From assembly GCF_012843265.1 (NCBI RefSeq), contig NZ_JABAIT010000009.1:88188-152187 (forward strand): a stretch of 64,000 nucleotides of DNA. The letters run 5' to 3'. The position numbers and the translations under genes were made by a program. Positions 63,978-64,000 of this stretch are shown here, piece by piece. The DNA comes from Bacillus sp. DNRA2 (GTDB lineage: Bacteria > Bacillota > Bacilli > Bacillales > Cytobacillaceae). How positions within the stretch are numbered: the first letter of the stretch is position 1; each line of letters opens with the position of its first letter. Under the pieces are notes generated by a model, which ran no database searches, was not told where the DNA came from, and was given only the letters and a program-made list of their open reading frames with translations.

Positions 63978-64000
63978 ATGAAACGACTGGTTGAAGATGA
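63978..64000 (+). CDS. Possible start of the next gene (cdd expected)
   Basis: ATG at 63978 opens MKRLVED to the window edge. Cytidine deaminase (cdd) usually follows dgkA in Bacilli, and this start would fit. No convincing ribosome binding site is seen, and seven codons are too few to decide. Confidence 0.25.

Overview
The window is chromosomal DNA of an endospore-forming, low-GC Gram-positive bacterium of the family Bacillaceae. It carries sigK, gpr, spoIIP, sda, yqfC/yqfD and a late-competence comE locus, and its gene order largely follows the Bacillus subtilis stretch recD2-yrrD-alaS ... comE ... dnaK ... pgpH-ybeY-dgkA. Genus cannot be fixed by reading alone; a Neobacillus-like Bacillaceae is a reasonable guess.

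Layout. 1-7400: end of recD2, small yrzQ/yrrD genes, an AI-2E-family permease, a T-box leader and alaS, then ireB-ruvX-yrzB. 7600-16570: mltG, the trmR-trhP1-trhP2 tRNA wobble-uridine modification set, udk, greA, a class B penicillin-binding protein, yrrS and mtnN. 16999-24227: sigK, split by a 6,506-bp skin-like element. 24361-31345: pssA and psd (divergent), the sporulation checkpoint gene sda beside a DnaA-box cluster, then the compact yqeG-yqeH-aroE-yqeI-nadD-yqeK-rsfS-yqeM run. 31422-37774: comER, comEA-comEB-comEC, yqzM, holA, rpsT. 38087-44292: gpr, spoIIP, yqxA, lepA, hemW. 44335-52559: CIRCE-controlled hrcA-grpE-dnaK, then dnaJ-prmA-rsmE-mtaB. 53136-63874: deoC, yqeW, rpsU-yqeY, nfeD-floA-yqfB, the sporulation pair yqfC-yqfD, phoH, pgpH, ybeY, dgkA.

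The sigK element is the main accessory region. It encodes a SpoIVCA-type large serine recombinase, a mercury-type MerR gene with its own operator and one small partner gene but no mercury reductase, an HNH endonuclease, and a five-gene minus-strand cassette of small proteins (XRE regulator, coiled-coil protein, 28-residue membrane peptide, HTH protein, 87-residue protein). The crossover can be placed from sequence: rebuilt attB and attP each show a dyad centred on the same GA dinucleotide, and joining there restores an in-frame 240-residue pro-sigma-K.

A second unusual layer is non-coding. Four intergenic tandem-repeat arrays (886-1018, 16586-16835, 52648-52965, 53846-54035) differ in sequence but share a repeat period of 51-52 bp (about five helical turns); dyads are clear in three of them and weak in the fourth. 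Some sequence words recur between arrays. Two further copies of a GC-rich dispersed repeat of about 130 bp occur in opposite orientations at 7447-7575 and 42968-43104.
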